A DNA stretch of 64,000 bases from Dendrolimus kikuchii (GCA_019925095.2 CM034392.1:28095887-28159886), one strand, 5' to 3'; shown: positions 20,863 through 31,721, numbered from the stretch's first letter. Notes: generated by a model not told the origin, from the letters alone. Numbers and translations are program-made.

Positions 20863-21260
20863 CCCCCACAGGATAGACCAGGCGTGTTGCTGGGAAGTTT
20901 CTTTCGCCGTTTCTTCTCTCCCAGCCATAACACGTTGCGAAACGGCAGTAAGGTAGCGTAGGCCGCCGCGAACCACCGATCCCGGTCCGCCGGGATCCTT
21001 CCCCTCGGGCTTTATATTACCCGTCGCCCGTTCTCAATTAGTGCTTTGTGTCGCCCTATGGTGGGCATCATTAAATTCATCCCCCTCTCATGGCAACAGT
21101 CCATCCAAAGTAAAACTCCTTAGGGAGCTCCCCCTCGAGCAAGTTGCCCCCCCGGGCACTCGCCCCAGAAACCCCGGTAAAGTTGTAAGGTCTTCGGACC
21201 AACAACATAAAGTCAAGTCCAATAAATTAACGGTGTTCATTGCTTACTGTGCTGTGTGAA
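20863..21260 (+). repeat. Rep-E, LTR- or 3'UTR-like repeat
   Basis: About 400 bp, matching 32310-32745 in reverse orientation: CCCCCACAGGATAGAC at one end, CGTTTCTTCTCTCCCAGCC inside, and AAAGTCAAGTCCAATAAA (poly-A signal) at the other. The high GC content and consistent orientation suggest a retroelement terminal region. A third partial copy is at 37437-37527. Confidence 0.6.
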
Positions 21261-21633
21261 TAGTCATATCAAAGGCTGAACAATAAAGGGGAAACCCTGC
21301 CCAAATTGTTAATATTTGGTACTTTCTTACCCGAATCTATGCAAAGCTGTTACAGAAGATAATATAAGTTTGGCACGTCCACACAGCGACGCATAGCTTG
21401 AAAACTACCCGCATTACCCAAATTTTGATAGAAACAGCCAGGAAAGCCCTAGCGGAACCTTATAAGTCATCTACACTTGTTGGGGATAGATATTGACCGT
21501 GTTCTTAGAAAATACATCTGAAGAAATCTTGAAGTAATAATCTAGTGTGTGCACTTTGATATATCTAGAATATAATATCAGCCAACAGGACAGCAAATTT
21601 ACCTAAATGGTTGAATGCTATATTAATAGCAGA

Positions 21634-22033
21634 ATGTATTTTGTGTAACGCTCGCGGACCGCGTTCGTAATACCGAAGTAAGAAAGAGAGTTGGTCTGAA
21701 AGAAAGTGTCGGGGTGAAAGTAAGGAAAGGAATGCTCCGGTGGTTCGGGCATGTAGAAAGAATGCATGATGAAAGAATGACTAAACAGATATACAATGCA
21801 AAAGTGGATGGATGCAGAAGTCGTGGAAGGCCACGACACACCTTCCATGATCAAATTGATCGTGTACTAGCGGAGGGTGATTTCAGGAGTCTTAAGAACA
21901 GACGAGCGTGCATGACAAGAGTTATGAATGTCAAAGAAGCAAGTGAGGTGTGTAAGAATGGGCCTAAATGGCGCTCTGTTGGTCGTGCCTACCCGCCAAG
22001 GGAACTGGCGTGAAGTTATGTATGTATTTTGTG
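21634..22033 (+). mobile_element. RTE-1 fragment with 12-bp target duplication
   Basis: The insert 21646-22021 starts at TAACGCTCGCGGACCGCG and ends in GTTATGT. ATGTATTTTGTG flanks it exactly (21634-21645 and 22022-22033). It is the diagnostic variant with AGCGGAGGG and AATGGGCC. An early frame change separates the two parts of the frame. Confidence 0.95.
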
Positions 22034-22164
22034 CTGTCCTCTGGTGACTTTTTTTCAGCAACTCAATCAACGTAAAAGGTGTGCCCGAATTATTTTTGAC
22101 CTCGGAAGAATTTTATGACTTTTAGCTCAACTGGAAGATTATTCCAATTCACTAATAATTGATA

Positions 22165-22482
22165 TTTTTTTATTTATTTTTGCAAGACATCAGCAGACAG
22201 CCAGACGGCCTACTTGATGGAAAGCGGTTACCATCGCCTATGGACATTTGCACCACCAAAGTTGCTACAAATGCGCTGCTGCTCTCTTAAGGGAGACTGG
22301 AACCTGGTCACTAATGTCGGAACACAACTCAAGGTTGTTATGACGACATCCTTTAGACCAGGGGTGGTAGCCATCCAGCCGGACAAATGCCCTACCACCT
22401 GGCTGTGGGTTGTTTTGTCGCCTCTTACGACAGGCCGCCCCAACGCAGGAAATTGTATTCTTTCTCCGTTCCTGCACCGATA
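22165..22482 (-). mobile_element. SINE-A, full length
   Basis: Poly-T/TGCAAGACATCAGC to CGTTCCTGCACCGAT. Confidence 0.92.
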
Positions 22483-22483
22483 A

Positions 22484-22715
22484 ATGTAGTTTTATATGTT
22501 TGTAACGAATACACTTAAAAACTACTGGACCGATTTCAAAAAAATTTTAACCATTCAAATGCTACATGATCCCTGAATTATATAGGCTATATTAAAATTA
22601 GGGATCCGTACTAAAACTTCAATAATGTAACCCATGAATCTAAATAAAATACTTGGCGCTGGAATCGGGTTCGAGATTTTTATTTTCTCAGGGCAACGTT
22701 TGCCGGAATCGCTAG
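22484..22715 (+). mobile_element. Helitron-like element
   Basis: AATGTAGTTTTATATG through CGATTTCAAA to GGCAACGTTTGCCGGAATCGCTAG at 22715. The GGCAA/TTGCC stem before CTAG is the terminal hairpin. Confidence 0.65.
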
Positions 22716-22716
22716 T

Positions 22717-22934
22717 GGATAAATAAAGTTGAAGTCTGTTTGTAATTTCAAAATAACAGCTTTTTACTAAACGCATATTTTTTTTCTGTCGGTCTGTTTG
22801 TTCCGACTAATCTCTGAAACGGCTGGATCGATTTTGACAGCAATTTCACTGGCAGATAGCTGATGATATAACGAGTAGCTTAGGCTAGTTTTTTTCTAAA
22901 GTTCCGCGACGGACGAAGTCGCGGGCACAGCTAG
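22717..22934 (+). mobile_element. Helitron-like element, tandem with previous
   Basis: Begins immediately after the previous CTAG|T and ends GACGAAGTCGCGGGCACAGCTAG. The body matches 1996-2255. Confidence 0.7.
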
Positions 22935-23414
22935 TATGCTATAATATGCTACTTTAGCTCCCATTCTCTTATATAAAAGTAATTTTATGTAAGCAATTAT
23001 AACTTATATAAATACATGTTCTCACGAAGCAAGAACCTGTTCTTTGCGTACAATGTTGCACGGGCGTCAGGCGACATTACGCTACTGCATGTTTAAATAA
23101 GCATGTTCCCGGCACGGATGTCGAGCGGTCGGCGGAATAGTGGGGATGACTTTGACCATATTGACCGACTTATGTTTTTGGGCCTTTACCCGAAAGGGCC
23201 ATAACACCTTTTACTTCGAAAATGATGTCAAATTGCATTTGTACTTTGACCAACGACAATAAACTGGTCGCAGCCACATCAAAAAGACTGGAAAAACTTC
23301 TAGCTAATTCAATTTACTAATCAAGGAGTCTCCGGATTTTGCAATTAAAATAATATATTTCATTATTAATTTATATTTGTTTTCCTAATATAACTACAGT
23401 ATATATATATATAT
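22935..23414. other. No feature recognised
   Basis: About 480 bp, no coding frame and no repeat match in the window. Confidence 0.4.
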
Positions 23415-23574
23415 ATACATAGCTTCACGCCAGTTCCCTTGCAGGGTAGGCACGAACAACAGAGCGCCATTCAGGCTTATTCTTACACACCTCACTTGCT
23501 TCTTTGACATTCATAGCTCTTGTGTCATGCATGCTCGTCTGTTCTTAAGGCTCCTGACATCACCTTCTGCTATT
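23415..23574 (-). mobile_element. RTE-1 fragment
   Basis: Tail TACATA then the C-terminal frame to CACCTTCTGCTA. It sits between two microsatellites. Confidence 0.88.
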
Positions 23575-23627
23575 ACACACACACACGCGTACACACACAC
23601 ACACACACATGTATATATGTGTGTGTT

Positions 23628-23703
<76 letters not shown>

Positions 23704-23760
23704 TGTATGTATGTATGTATATATGTATGTATGTATTTGTGTATATGCTGTATGTGTTTT
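23575..23760. repeat. Compound microsatellite
   Basis: (CA)n at 23576-23608, (TA)n at 23630-23674 and (TATG)n at 23675-23728, continuous with the truncated 5' side of an RTE-1 copy. Confidence 0.9.
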
Positions 23761-24099
23761 TATACAATATGTATAGAGATTGGAGTGGAGTTATTGGGTC
23801 AAGTGTATGGAGGTTGGCACTGAAAATCAGCGCTATGTCGGGATTTTTTTTAAATTTCGATGTATCACAATGCTGAGTTGCCATCATCGCTGACTAAAAA
23901 CTCGAATTCATTTATTATATTATATATGTTTTTGTGTAAAATCTATTATATTGCATTATGTTTTTTTTATGTATAGCGTCGTCTTTTTTAACTCAATAGA
24001 TGTTTTTCTTTCTTTCTATATATTTTTGTTAATTTTTACAAACATTAGAGCACTTTTTTCACTTTGATTCCAAATAGGAATGTCATTTTTATTCATATA

Positions 24100-24429
24100 C
24101 TAGCGGCCCCGGCACACTTTTTCCTGCTCTAAAAAAATAAAAATTTAGGACCCGATCCCAGCGCCACCTACCGGTTCCAATTGTGAATCTAAACCATCCG
24201 GCCACCCACTCAAAACCACAAAAACAAAATCACCAACATCGGTTCAGGTGATTAGGAGGATTCTAGAACCCGATCTCAGCGCCAGCTACCGGTTCCAACG
24301 GGATAAAAAGTATTCTATATCAGTCTCCTGGTTCTAAGCTACCTCCTCACCAATTGTCAGCCAAATCGGTACAGCCATTCTTGAGTTATAAATAGTGTAA
24401 CTAACACGACTTTCTTTTATACATATAGA
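24100..24429 (-). mobile_element. Helitron (Hel-1)
   Basis: CTAGCGGCCCCGGCACAC on the left to CTTTCTTTTATACATATAGA on the right. Same arrangement as 9957-10283. Confidence 0.8.
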
Positions 24430-24543
24430 TTTAATTTGGTATACAAGTGTAACAAACACCTAAGACTGGTTTCCTCTTCATTGTAATTTTACACTTAATA
24501 CATAATTTATATATACTTAATACAATATTTATATAAACATATT

Positions 24544-24862
24544 TATCCGTGCAGGAACGGAGAAAGAATACAATTTCCTGCGGCCGGGCGGCCTGTCGTA
24601 AGAGGCGACAAAACAACCCACAGCCAGGTGGTAGGGCATTTGCCCGACTGGATGGCTACCGCCCCTGGTCTACAGTATGTCGTCATAACAACCTTGAGTT
24701 GTGTTCCGGCATTAGTGACCAGGTTCCAGTCTCCCTTAAGGGAGCACCAGCGCAGTTGTAGCACCTTTGGTGTTGCAAATGTCCATAGGCGATGGTAACC
24801 GCTTTCTATCAAGTGGGCCGTCTGCCTGTCTGCTGAACTCCTGCAACAAAAAAATAAAAAAA
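24544..24862 (+). mobile_element. SINE-A, full length
   Basis: ATCCGTGCAGGAACGGAG to CTCCTGCAACAAAAAAATAAA. Confidence 0.92.
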
Positions 24863-25350
24863 TATATGTAAATACAACGTACAATTTTATATAATAAGAT
24901 TGAAGGCATTGCAAATCTAAAAGCGAATTTGGTTCGATAATTACTTTTTCACGGCCTTTGGAATAAATATAATGATCTAAGCCCAACCTTACACCTGTAA
25001 GCGTAAGGTTAAGCACGCATTACAGTTTATCAATACCCAACTAAGCTGTAAAAAGCTCCGCCTGTTTTGACGATCGTACTACCTTTTAAAGACTTACGTA
25101 AGCGAAAGTTTCAGGTTTATTGCCGGGCTTAGTACTTTTTATCCTCTGCTATTTTATATGAATTCTAAAGTTACGTGAACAAAATCGCGAGTTGTTAATT
25201 ATACCTATATGTACATACGTGCATGTATTAGTTAGTATATGGTGTCGAGATTAATAGATTGGTATTGCCTCCGAGGCATGCGTTGATGTCTCTGGCTATA
25301 AGCAGCGCCGGCCGGAGTCTGGTGCGAGGCATAACTAGGGAGACATATAT
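24863..25350. other. No feature recognised
   Basis: No coding frame. A short GC-richer patch at 25260-25345 has no identity I can give. Confidence 0.35.
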
Positions 25351-25354
25351 ATAT

Positions 25355-25850
25355 TGTTACGAGTGCGGGACTCGAATTAAAATGCCGTTGGAATTACTAT
25401 AGAATTTATTAGAACTATACAAACACGTATAACATAGGTACAAATATAACTAGACACTACTAGTACAAACTGCACAATTCAATAACACGCGAAAAGTCCG
25501 TCACTATATCGCTTGTCGAATGTACGTCTTACTCGTATCGTAATCCTCGCTCGACTGCCCCACCCCTCCGTTCGGCCATTGTTTTATACTAAACTGTATA
25601 ATACCGACAAAGGACCGCGATCACTGAGTTAATCCGCACACCTAGCAAGCTTCGACGCAATGCAATCAATAACAACTAGGATTAGTTCGACACTAATGAC
25701 GACCATAAAACAAGTACGATAACAATAGAATGTTTTTCTTAATTACAAATTCTAAACACGAAATAAACAAAAGAACTCCGAATGCAGGAAAAGTAATAAA
25801 CTGCGTTTTACGACTGGCAGGTGTGCGCATTTCTTTGACGGCATGTAACA
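25355..25850 (-). mobile_element. Solo LTR, Gypsy/Pao-like
   Basis: 496 bp bounded by TGTTAC and GTAACA, with ATAT duplicated at 25351-25354 and 25851-25854. On the minus strand a TATAAAAC box (25588-25581) precedes an AATAAA signal (25410-25405) by about 180 bp, in the order promoter then poly-A expected for an LTR. No internal retroviral region adjoins it, so it is a recombination product. The superfamily is inferred from the 4-bp duplication only. Confidence 0.75.
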
Positions 25851-25919
25851 ATATATGTAGATAGATAACACTTTATTGCTCACCAAATACACAATTTCAA
25901 AAATGCACAATTACAATAT

Positions 25920-26223
25920 AATTGCAGGAGTTCAGCAGACAGGCAGACGGCCCACTTGATGGAAAGCGGTTACCATCGCCTATGGACATTTGCAACACCA
26001 AAGGTGCTACAAATGCGCTGCTGCTCTCTTAAGGAAGACTGGAACCTGGTCACTAATGCCGGAATACAACACAAGGTTGTTATGGCAGCATACTCCAGAC
26101 CAGGGGTGGTCGCCATCCAGTCGAGCAAATGCCCTACCATCTAGCTGTGGGTTGTTTTGTCGCCTCTTACGACAGGCCGCCCCAACGCAGGAAATTGTAT
26201 TCTTTCTCCGTTCCTGCACGGAT
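25920..26223 (-). mobile_element. SINE-A, full length
   Basis: ATTGCAGGAGTTCAGC to CCTGCACGGAT. The poly-T is nearly absent. Confidence 0.92.
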
Positions 26224-26767
26224 GAAAATCTCTTCCAGGCAACCTTACTTAAGGAATAGTTTAACCTGGCGACGTAGGTAGTGCAGATTATTACATATAT
26301 ATGTCGTCAGCTTTCAGACGTCAATAATGAATAATTGATAAAACACCTGCGTTCACTGGATTAAGGGAAAATAACAAGATGTATTTAAGAAAAACATATT
26401 TATTATATGAAATAGAAAACAAATTACAATTGCTAATACTTGGTGTCTATTTATTTAATTTATTTGGGAAACATACAACAATTATAATTCTTACAATATA
26501 AAACACATAACTTAATACACACATCAACTAAGTTTCCACTAAAAAAAAAAACAAATAATTGTAAGAATAACTAGTAAAAAGAATAAAAAGAAAATGTAAC
26601 CTATAGAATATAAGACTAAATGTAATAGAAATAAGATGTAAATAAAGACAAAAAAGCATAAAAAGAATAAAGAAAAAAAAAGAAAAAAATCATAAAAAAG
26701 ATAAAAAAGAAAATAAAAAAAAAAGAAAATTAAAACCCTGACATGTCGTGTTTGTCAGGATCGAGGA
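26224..26767. other. AT-rich; A-rich low-complexity tract 26521-26735
   Basis: The second half is an AAAG/AAAAAT-rich tract. No coding potential. Confidence 0.5.
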
Positions 26768-27202
26768 GTTCTTTGACATTCATAACTCTTGTCGTGCACA
26801 CTCGTCTGTTCTTAAGGCTCCTGACATCACCCTCCGCTAGTACACGATCAATTTGATCATGGAAGGTGTGTCGTGGCCTTCCACGACTTCTGCATCCATC
26901 CACTTTTGCATTGTATATCTGTTTAGTCATTCTTTCCACATGCCCGAACCACCGGAGCATTCCTTTCCTTGCCCGACACTCTCTTTCAGACCAACTCTCT
27001 TTCTTACTTCGCTATTACGAACACGGTCCGCGTGCACTCTCTTCCATACCCAACTCTCGCTTCCATACGTGAGCGTAGGTACCAGAACCGCGTTGTGTAT
27101 GGCGAGCTGGGCCTTCTGGCTGAGGTTCTTAGCGCCTAGAAGTTTACCTAACGCTCCATTCAAACTATTCCCCAAATTCACTCTTCTTTCTATATCAGCG
27201 GT
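26768..27202 (-). mobile_element. RTE-1 fragment lacking its 3' tail
   Basis: Covers the region from the ERRVNLGNSLNGALGKLLGA-coding part to VMNVKE but stops short of ARELA, so both ends are incomplete. An internal deletion joins the WKRVH part directly to ADRVRNSEVRKRVG. It is of the no-HDERM, AGCGGAGGG type. Confidence 0.88.
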
Positions 27203-27468
27203 TATATCTAGTTAATTTTAACTACTATATAAGTTTTAGATATAATTATATAAGGCCTAGAAATAAGTTTATATAAATAAATTAATTTGAATTTGAATTT
27301 GAATACAAATTGCGTATGAGACAGTTTAATAGGTAGGTTCAGCTGCTACGAGGCAACTGCTGGTAGGTGGTAGGTATATCCCACATATAGCAAGTAAAAG
27401 AATATTATGGCCTATGTAGAAAATGTTAAAAAGCCGATATTTTCGCATGTAAACAACTTATATTAAGA
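27203..27468. other. No feature recognised
   Basis: Short AT-rich unique sequence. Confidence 0.4.
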
Positions 27469-27478
27469 CTAGCTATCC
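27469..27478 (-). mobile_element. Helitron (Hel-2) 3' tip, separated by SINE-A
   Basis: CTAGCT is the reverse of the AGCTAG terminus. The remainder of the same element resumes at 27791 with TAGCTTCTGCCCGCGAC. Confidence 0.7.
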
Positions 27479-27790
27479 TATCCGTGCAGGAACGGAGAAA
27501 GAATACAATTTCCTGCGTGGGGGCGGCCTGTCGTAAGAGGCGACAGAACAACCCACAGCCAGGTGGTAGGGCATTTGCCCGACTGGATGGCTACAACCCT
27601 TGGTCTAAAGTATGTCGCCATAACAACCTTGAGTTGTGTTCCGGCATTAGTGACCAGGTTCCAGTCTCCCTTAAGAGAGCAGCAGCGCATTTGTAGCAAC
27701 TTTGCTGTTGCAAATGTCCATAGGCGATGGTAACCGTTTTCCATCAAGTGGGCCGTCTGCCTGTCTGCTGATCTCCGGCAATAAAAAAAA
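27479..27790 (+). mobile_element. SINE-A inserted into a Helitron end
   Basis: Full-length, TCCGTGCAGGAACGGAG to CTCCGGCAATAAAAAAAA. TAGCT occurs on both sides, consistent with a 5-bp target duplication in the Helitron terminus. Confidence 0.92.
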
Positions 27791-28030
27791 TAGCTTCTGC
27801 CCGCGACTTCCTCCGGGTAAAATGTAAGTTTAAAAAAAACCCCCCGATTTTGAAACATTCTTCATTGGTGCTCCGCTCCTATTGGTCTTAGTGTGATGAT
27901 ATATAACCTATAGCATTTCTCGATAAATGGGCTATCTAACACTGAAAGAATTTTTCAAATCGGACCAGTAGTTCCTGAGATTATCGCGTTCAAACAAACA
28001 AACTTTTCAGCTTTATATATTAATATAAGA
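27791..28030 (-). mobile_element. Helitron (Hel-2)
   Basis: TAGCTTCTGCCCGCGACTTC on the left to CAGCTTTATATATTAATATAAGA on the right. Split by SINE-A near its 3' end. Confidence 0.8.
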
Positions 28031-28201
28031 TGTGATGGCAGCCTTAGCCGCGCTGGCGCCTCTCCGCCTCTGCTTTTATACGATCTCCGTATTTATTAAG
28101 ACGCAATACTGCAACTATTATAAACATACTACGTTTCAACATTGCAATCTTGTTTACATTAATTCTTATATTTGAATTGGAAATTAGTATTCTAGAAGAA
28201 A

Positions 28202-28437
28202 TCTTATACCAATATACAAAGCTGAAGAGTTTGTTTGTTTGAACGCGCTAATCTCAAGAACTACAGGTCTGATTTGAAAAATTCTTTCAGTGTTAGATAG
28301 CCCATTTATCGAGGAAGGCTATAGGCTATATATCATCACGCTAACACCAATAAGAGAGGAGCAATAATGAAGAATGTTTCAAAATCGGGTGGTTTTGAAA
28401 ACAAATTCCACGTGGACGACGTCGCGGGCACAGCTAG
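28202..28437 (+). mobile_element. Helitron (Hel-2), complete
   Basis: TCTTATACCAATATACAAAG to GTCGCGGGCACAGCTAG, flanked by A and T as expected for rolling-circle insertion. Confidence 0.88.
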
Positions 28438-28900
28438 TCATTTGAATAAACTACCACAACTACCAAAACTACCACAACTATCAAAACTACCGCAACTACC
28501 AAGACAACCGAATATACCAAATCGACCAACCAAAACTACCAAATCTACAAACCAAAACTACCACAACTATCAAAACTACCAAAATAACCGAATCTACCAA
28601 ATTTACCAACCAAAACTACCATAACTACTAAATCTACAAACCAAAACTACCACACCTACCAATACTACCAAAACTACCACAACTGCCGAAACTAAGAAAT
28701 CTACAAACCAAAACTACCACAACTACCAAATCTACAAAACAAAACTACCACAACTACTACAGCTACCAAAACTACCAGAACTACCAAAACAACCGAAACT
28801 ACCAAAACTACCAGCATAAACTACCGAAAATAGCAAAACTACCGAAAATAGCAAAACTACCAACCAAAACTACCTAAACGACCAAAATAAACAAAATGGC
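28438..28900. repeat. Minisatellite, about 9-bp unit (CTACCAAAA-type)
   Basis: Roughly 450 bp of degenerate tandem units such as AACTACCAA and AACTACCAC. It starts about 10 bp after a Helitron CTAG end and abuts another Helitron-like element at its right. Confidence 0.85.
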
Positions 28901-28914
28901 AAACCATAAATAAA

Positions 28915-29257
28915 AAACCTATCCTAGTTTCCGGGATAAACTACATAAATCTATCCCAGTATGCGGGATGAAAAGTATCCCTTGGCCACTCTCGGTATTC
29001 AAATTATCTATGTACCGAGTATCAGCCAAATCGGTCCAATAGTCTTTCCATAAAAGGATAACAAACAGAGAGATAAATATACTTTTATCCCGGAAACTAT
29101 CCCATTTTCCGGGATAAAAAGTATCCTATGTTCATTCTCGGCATCGAAAATATATATATATACTGAGTTTCAGCCAAATCTGTCCAGTAGTTTTTACGTG
29201 AAAACGGAACAGACAGACAGACAGAGTTACTTTCGCATTTATAATATTAATAGGGAT
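28915..29257 (-). mobile_element. Helitron-like element with internal duplication
   Basis: Two blocks of GGGATAAAAAGTATCC plus 'cagccaaatc(g/t)gtcca' occur in tandem. The right end on the minus strand is TCCCTATTAATATTATAAAT. A perfect 14-bp-arm hairpin lies at 29083-29119. Confidence 0.55.
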
Positions 29258-29948
29258 TAAGTAGGATTGTCACGAGATAAGAATTCGAAGTTTGTTTATG
29301 CAGATGAAAACATCAATTATCAAAAACTACAGTTTCTGTATATGATTCATTTACACACACAACGAGAATGATTCATTTAATACCCTCTAAAATGGGATAA
29401 TTTATGCAGGACATGAGAATACAGAAAACTTCATTGATAATGACAAAGTTAATTAGTTGATCGCTGTTGTCAGCACACAAGGTGCGCTGTTTGTAGTAGC
29501 AGTTAGTTGTGCAGCCGAATGAAACTCGCGTCGTGCTCTTAATTGGCCACATAATCGGAGCAACGCTCAAATAATTGCTAAACTTTACAGTTTTAGGAGG
29601 CTTTATATTATTATGAGGCGATAACAAGCCTCAAATTCAACAGCATGAACTTGTATACTTTACAACAGATGTGGTTCGAGCGCTATTTTCTTTGGAAATA
29701 TATTATTTTGGGATGTAATACAAATATCACTTAGCTTAATGTCGGTCCGCTGCTGGGCTTCTGTAACGTGATTAAGGGTATACCTGGGTGGACCTTGGTA
29801 CCTACTAAATTGCTTGTAATTATAGTACAATTGTATTTTAATAGAAGTATGCCTCATCGTAACCAAAGCGGAAAAAAACACTGATTTTTTCTTGAATTGT
29901 CGATGGGTAATTTTAAAACTTAAAAACGAATGTAATTCGTAAAATTTT
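29258..29948. other. No gene recognised
   Basis: An 84-codon minus frame (29373-29627) shows no domain and AT-rich codon use. Probably non-coding. Confidence 0.35.
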
Positions 29949-30257
29949 ATCCGTGCATGAATGAAGAAAGAATACAAATTTTTGCGGCCAGGCGACCTGT
30001 CATAAGAGGCGACAAAACAACCCACAGCCAGGTGGTAGGGCATTTGCCAATCTGGATGGCTACCACTCCTGGTCTAAGGCATGCCACCATAACAACCTTG
30101 AGTTGTGTTCCGGCATAAGTGGCCAGTTTTCAGCCCCATCTACGAGTACGGCAGCATATTGGTGCCACCTTTAGTGTTGCAAATGTTTATAGGCGACCGT
30201 AACCATTTTCCATCACAGTTGGGCCGTCAGCCTGTCTACTATACTCCAGCAATAAAG
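29949..30257 (+). mobile_element. SINE-A, full length, diverged
   Basis: ATCCGTGCATGAATGAAGAA to CTCCAGCAATAAAG. Many CpG-type changes and a replaced middle (CAGCCCCATCTACGAG) mark an older copy. Confidence 0.88.
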
Positions 30258-30368
30258 AATAATAACTTTTTTATCGTATATACCTAAATTTCAATATTTG
30301 TATGACCATAGTCTAAAGTTAATCAAACTACTTAATGTTACATTCTTTATTAAAGAAATATAATTGTA

Positions 30369-30400
30369 CTAGGTGTCCCGGCAGACGTTATTCTGGATAA
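30369..30400 (-). mobile_element. Helitron 3'-end remnant
   Basis: CTAGGTGTCCCGGCAGACGT resembles the Hel-3 terminus. Nothing else of the element is left. Confidence 0.45.
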
Positions 30401-30489
30401 AGGACAGTATACCCCGGTAGGACTGATTTGCGAGTTTTAGACATCGGTTCTCGTATGAATGAAAACACTTTAAAAACTAGTTACAATAA

Positions 30490-30550
30490 ATGTTGAACAA
30501 AGGGCAGCCTTATCGCTTAAAGCGATCTCTTCCAGGCAACCCCCTAGACT
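30490..30550 (-). repeat. Rep-H hairpin-containing LINE 3' end
   Basis: The minus strand contains GGTTGCCTGGAAGAGATCGC then TTTAAGCGATAAGGC. Confidence 0.5.
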
Positions 30551-30633
30551 AAGGTCAATATGACAGTGGCGGTGTAAACAATACAATATGAAACATTCAA
30601 AATATATGAAATAAGTAAATAAAAATATTCAAG

Positions 30634-30723
30634 ACGAATTCAATACCTTTCTAGAACTTTTTGAATTATTCAATTCGGACGTTTCATTCAAAAGATATCG
30701 CGATATTTAAAATGTAAGTATAA
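30634..30723. repeat. Sequence duplicated (inverted) at 39.09-39.18 kb
   Basis: About 90 bp including CTAGAACTTTTTGAATTATTC and AGATATCGCGATATTTAAAA match the other site in reverse orientation. It is followed here by the MITE and then a Hel-2 element, and there by Hel-2 alone. Confidence 0.75.
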
Positions 30724-30929
30724 GGGCCGCTTGCATAACGATCGCCTTTAAATAAAATTAGTTAATCATATTAAACTGCCTAAATACGTTTTACACAAAA
30801 CGTATTGACAGTTCTTTAAATATGTTTAGCGGCAAATTTTGCGTTGTGCAAGACGCTAATTGTATTTAAAGGTGTTAAATACGTTTTGTGTTTCTTAAAT
30901 AAATTTAAGCAACCTTATGCAAGCGGCCC
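30724..30929. mobile_element. PIF/Harbinger-like MITE
   Basis: 206 bp with perfect terminal inverted repeats GGGCCGCTTGCATAA / TTATGCAAGCGGCCC. Flanks are TAA (30721-30723) and TTA (30930-30932). The unfilled counterpart at 39.1 kb has a single TTA at the same point, supporting a 3-bp TTA duplication with one later substitution. No transposase is encoded. TTA duplication and GGGCC ends fit PIF/Harbinger. Confidence 0.8.
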
Positions 30930-30939
30930 TTAGTGTTGT

Positions 30940-31163
30940 AGCCAAATATACAAATATTGTTTGATTGAACGCGCTAATCTCAGGAACTACTGGTCTGATT
31001 TGAATAATTCTTTCAGTGTTGGATAGCCCATTTATCGAGGGAGGCTATAGGCTATATATCATCACGCTAAGACCAATAGGAGCGGAGCACCAATGAAGAA
31101 TGTTTCAAAATCGGAGGGTTTTGAAAGCAAATTCCACGCGGACGACGTCGCGGGCACAGCTAG
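30940..31163 (+). mobile_element. Helitron (Hel-2), variant 5' end
   Basis: From CCAAATATACAAATATTG to GTCGCGGGCACAGCTAG. The usual AAGCTGAAGAG word is missing, a variant shared with 38.92-39.08 kb. Confidence 0.78.
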
Positions 31164-31187
31164 TATACTATATAAACTTATCATAAT

Positions 31188-31440
31188 ACATACAGAAAAA
31201 GCAGCGCTATTAGACCTGAGAGGACAAAAATAATTAAAAACCATGATTTTAAAAGAGGTTACCGACTTAGCTTGTCTGATGTTGAATGGCAGTGAGTTAC
31301 ATAAACGGACAGCCTGTACTATGAAGGAGTTTTCAACGATGGAGGAAGCGTCTACAGGTGTCATTAAGGAGAGATTATTACTAGAGCGCAAATAACGGGA
31401 ATGAGAAAGATGTAGGAAATCAAAACGATCTTCGTCGTAA
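31188..31440 (-). mobile_element. Jockey/CR1-like LINE C-terminus
   Basis: The minus frame reads IVQAVRLCNSLPFNIRQAKS then VTSFKIMVFNYF, the same ending type as at 16.2 kb. The frame then runs on, by chance, into the Helitron. Confidence 0.6.
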
Positions 31441-31721
31441 TGTGTAGTATCAATTGGACCTACTTATGCAAAACAGAACCAATCCACAAACATGCCAAAA
31501 TTGGGTTAAGGATGCAGAAGACTTTCAAAATGCACCTTCTATCGACTCAATAAAAATCATAACGAGAAAATATAATATACAATATTCTAAATGTTTTTTC
31601 CAAAATATAGACATTTTTTTTTTAAGCAAAATTTGAATAAAAACGGCTTTTTCTCTAAACTGTCAGTATGTGGGTTGGTTCCATTTTGCATAAATGGGTC
31701 TAATTTACCTTTACCGTCAGC
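31441..31721. other. No feature recognised
   Basis: Under 300 bp of AT-rich sequence between a LINE remnant and an RTE-1 copy. Confidence 0.4.

Noticed and set aside
23520..23887. Frames of about 100 codons with Tyr-Ile, Met-Tyr-Val-Cys and His-Thr repeats
   Set aside because: They translate the (TA)n, (CA)n and (TATG)n microsatellites.
28367..28624. An 85-codon Pro/Leu/Lys/Gln-rich frame
   Set aside because: It is the translation of the Hel-2 3' end followed by the CTACCAAAA minisatellite.
31062..31391. A 109-codon minus-strand frame as a gene
   Set aside because: It is a chance fusion: LINE C-terminus (RLCNSLPFNIRQAKS) running in frame into a Helitron.
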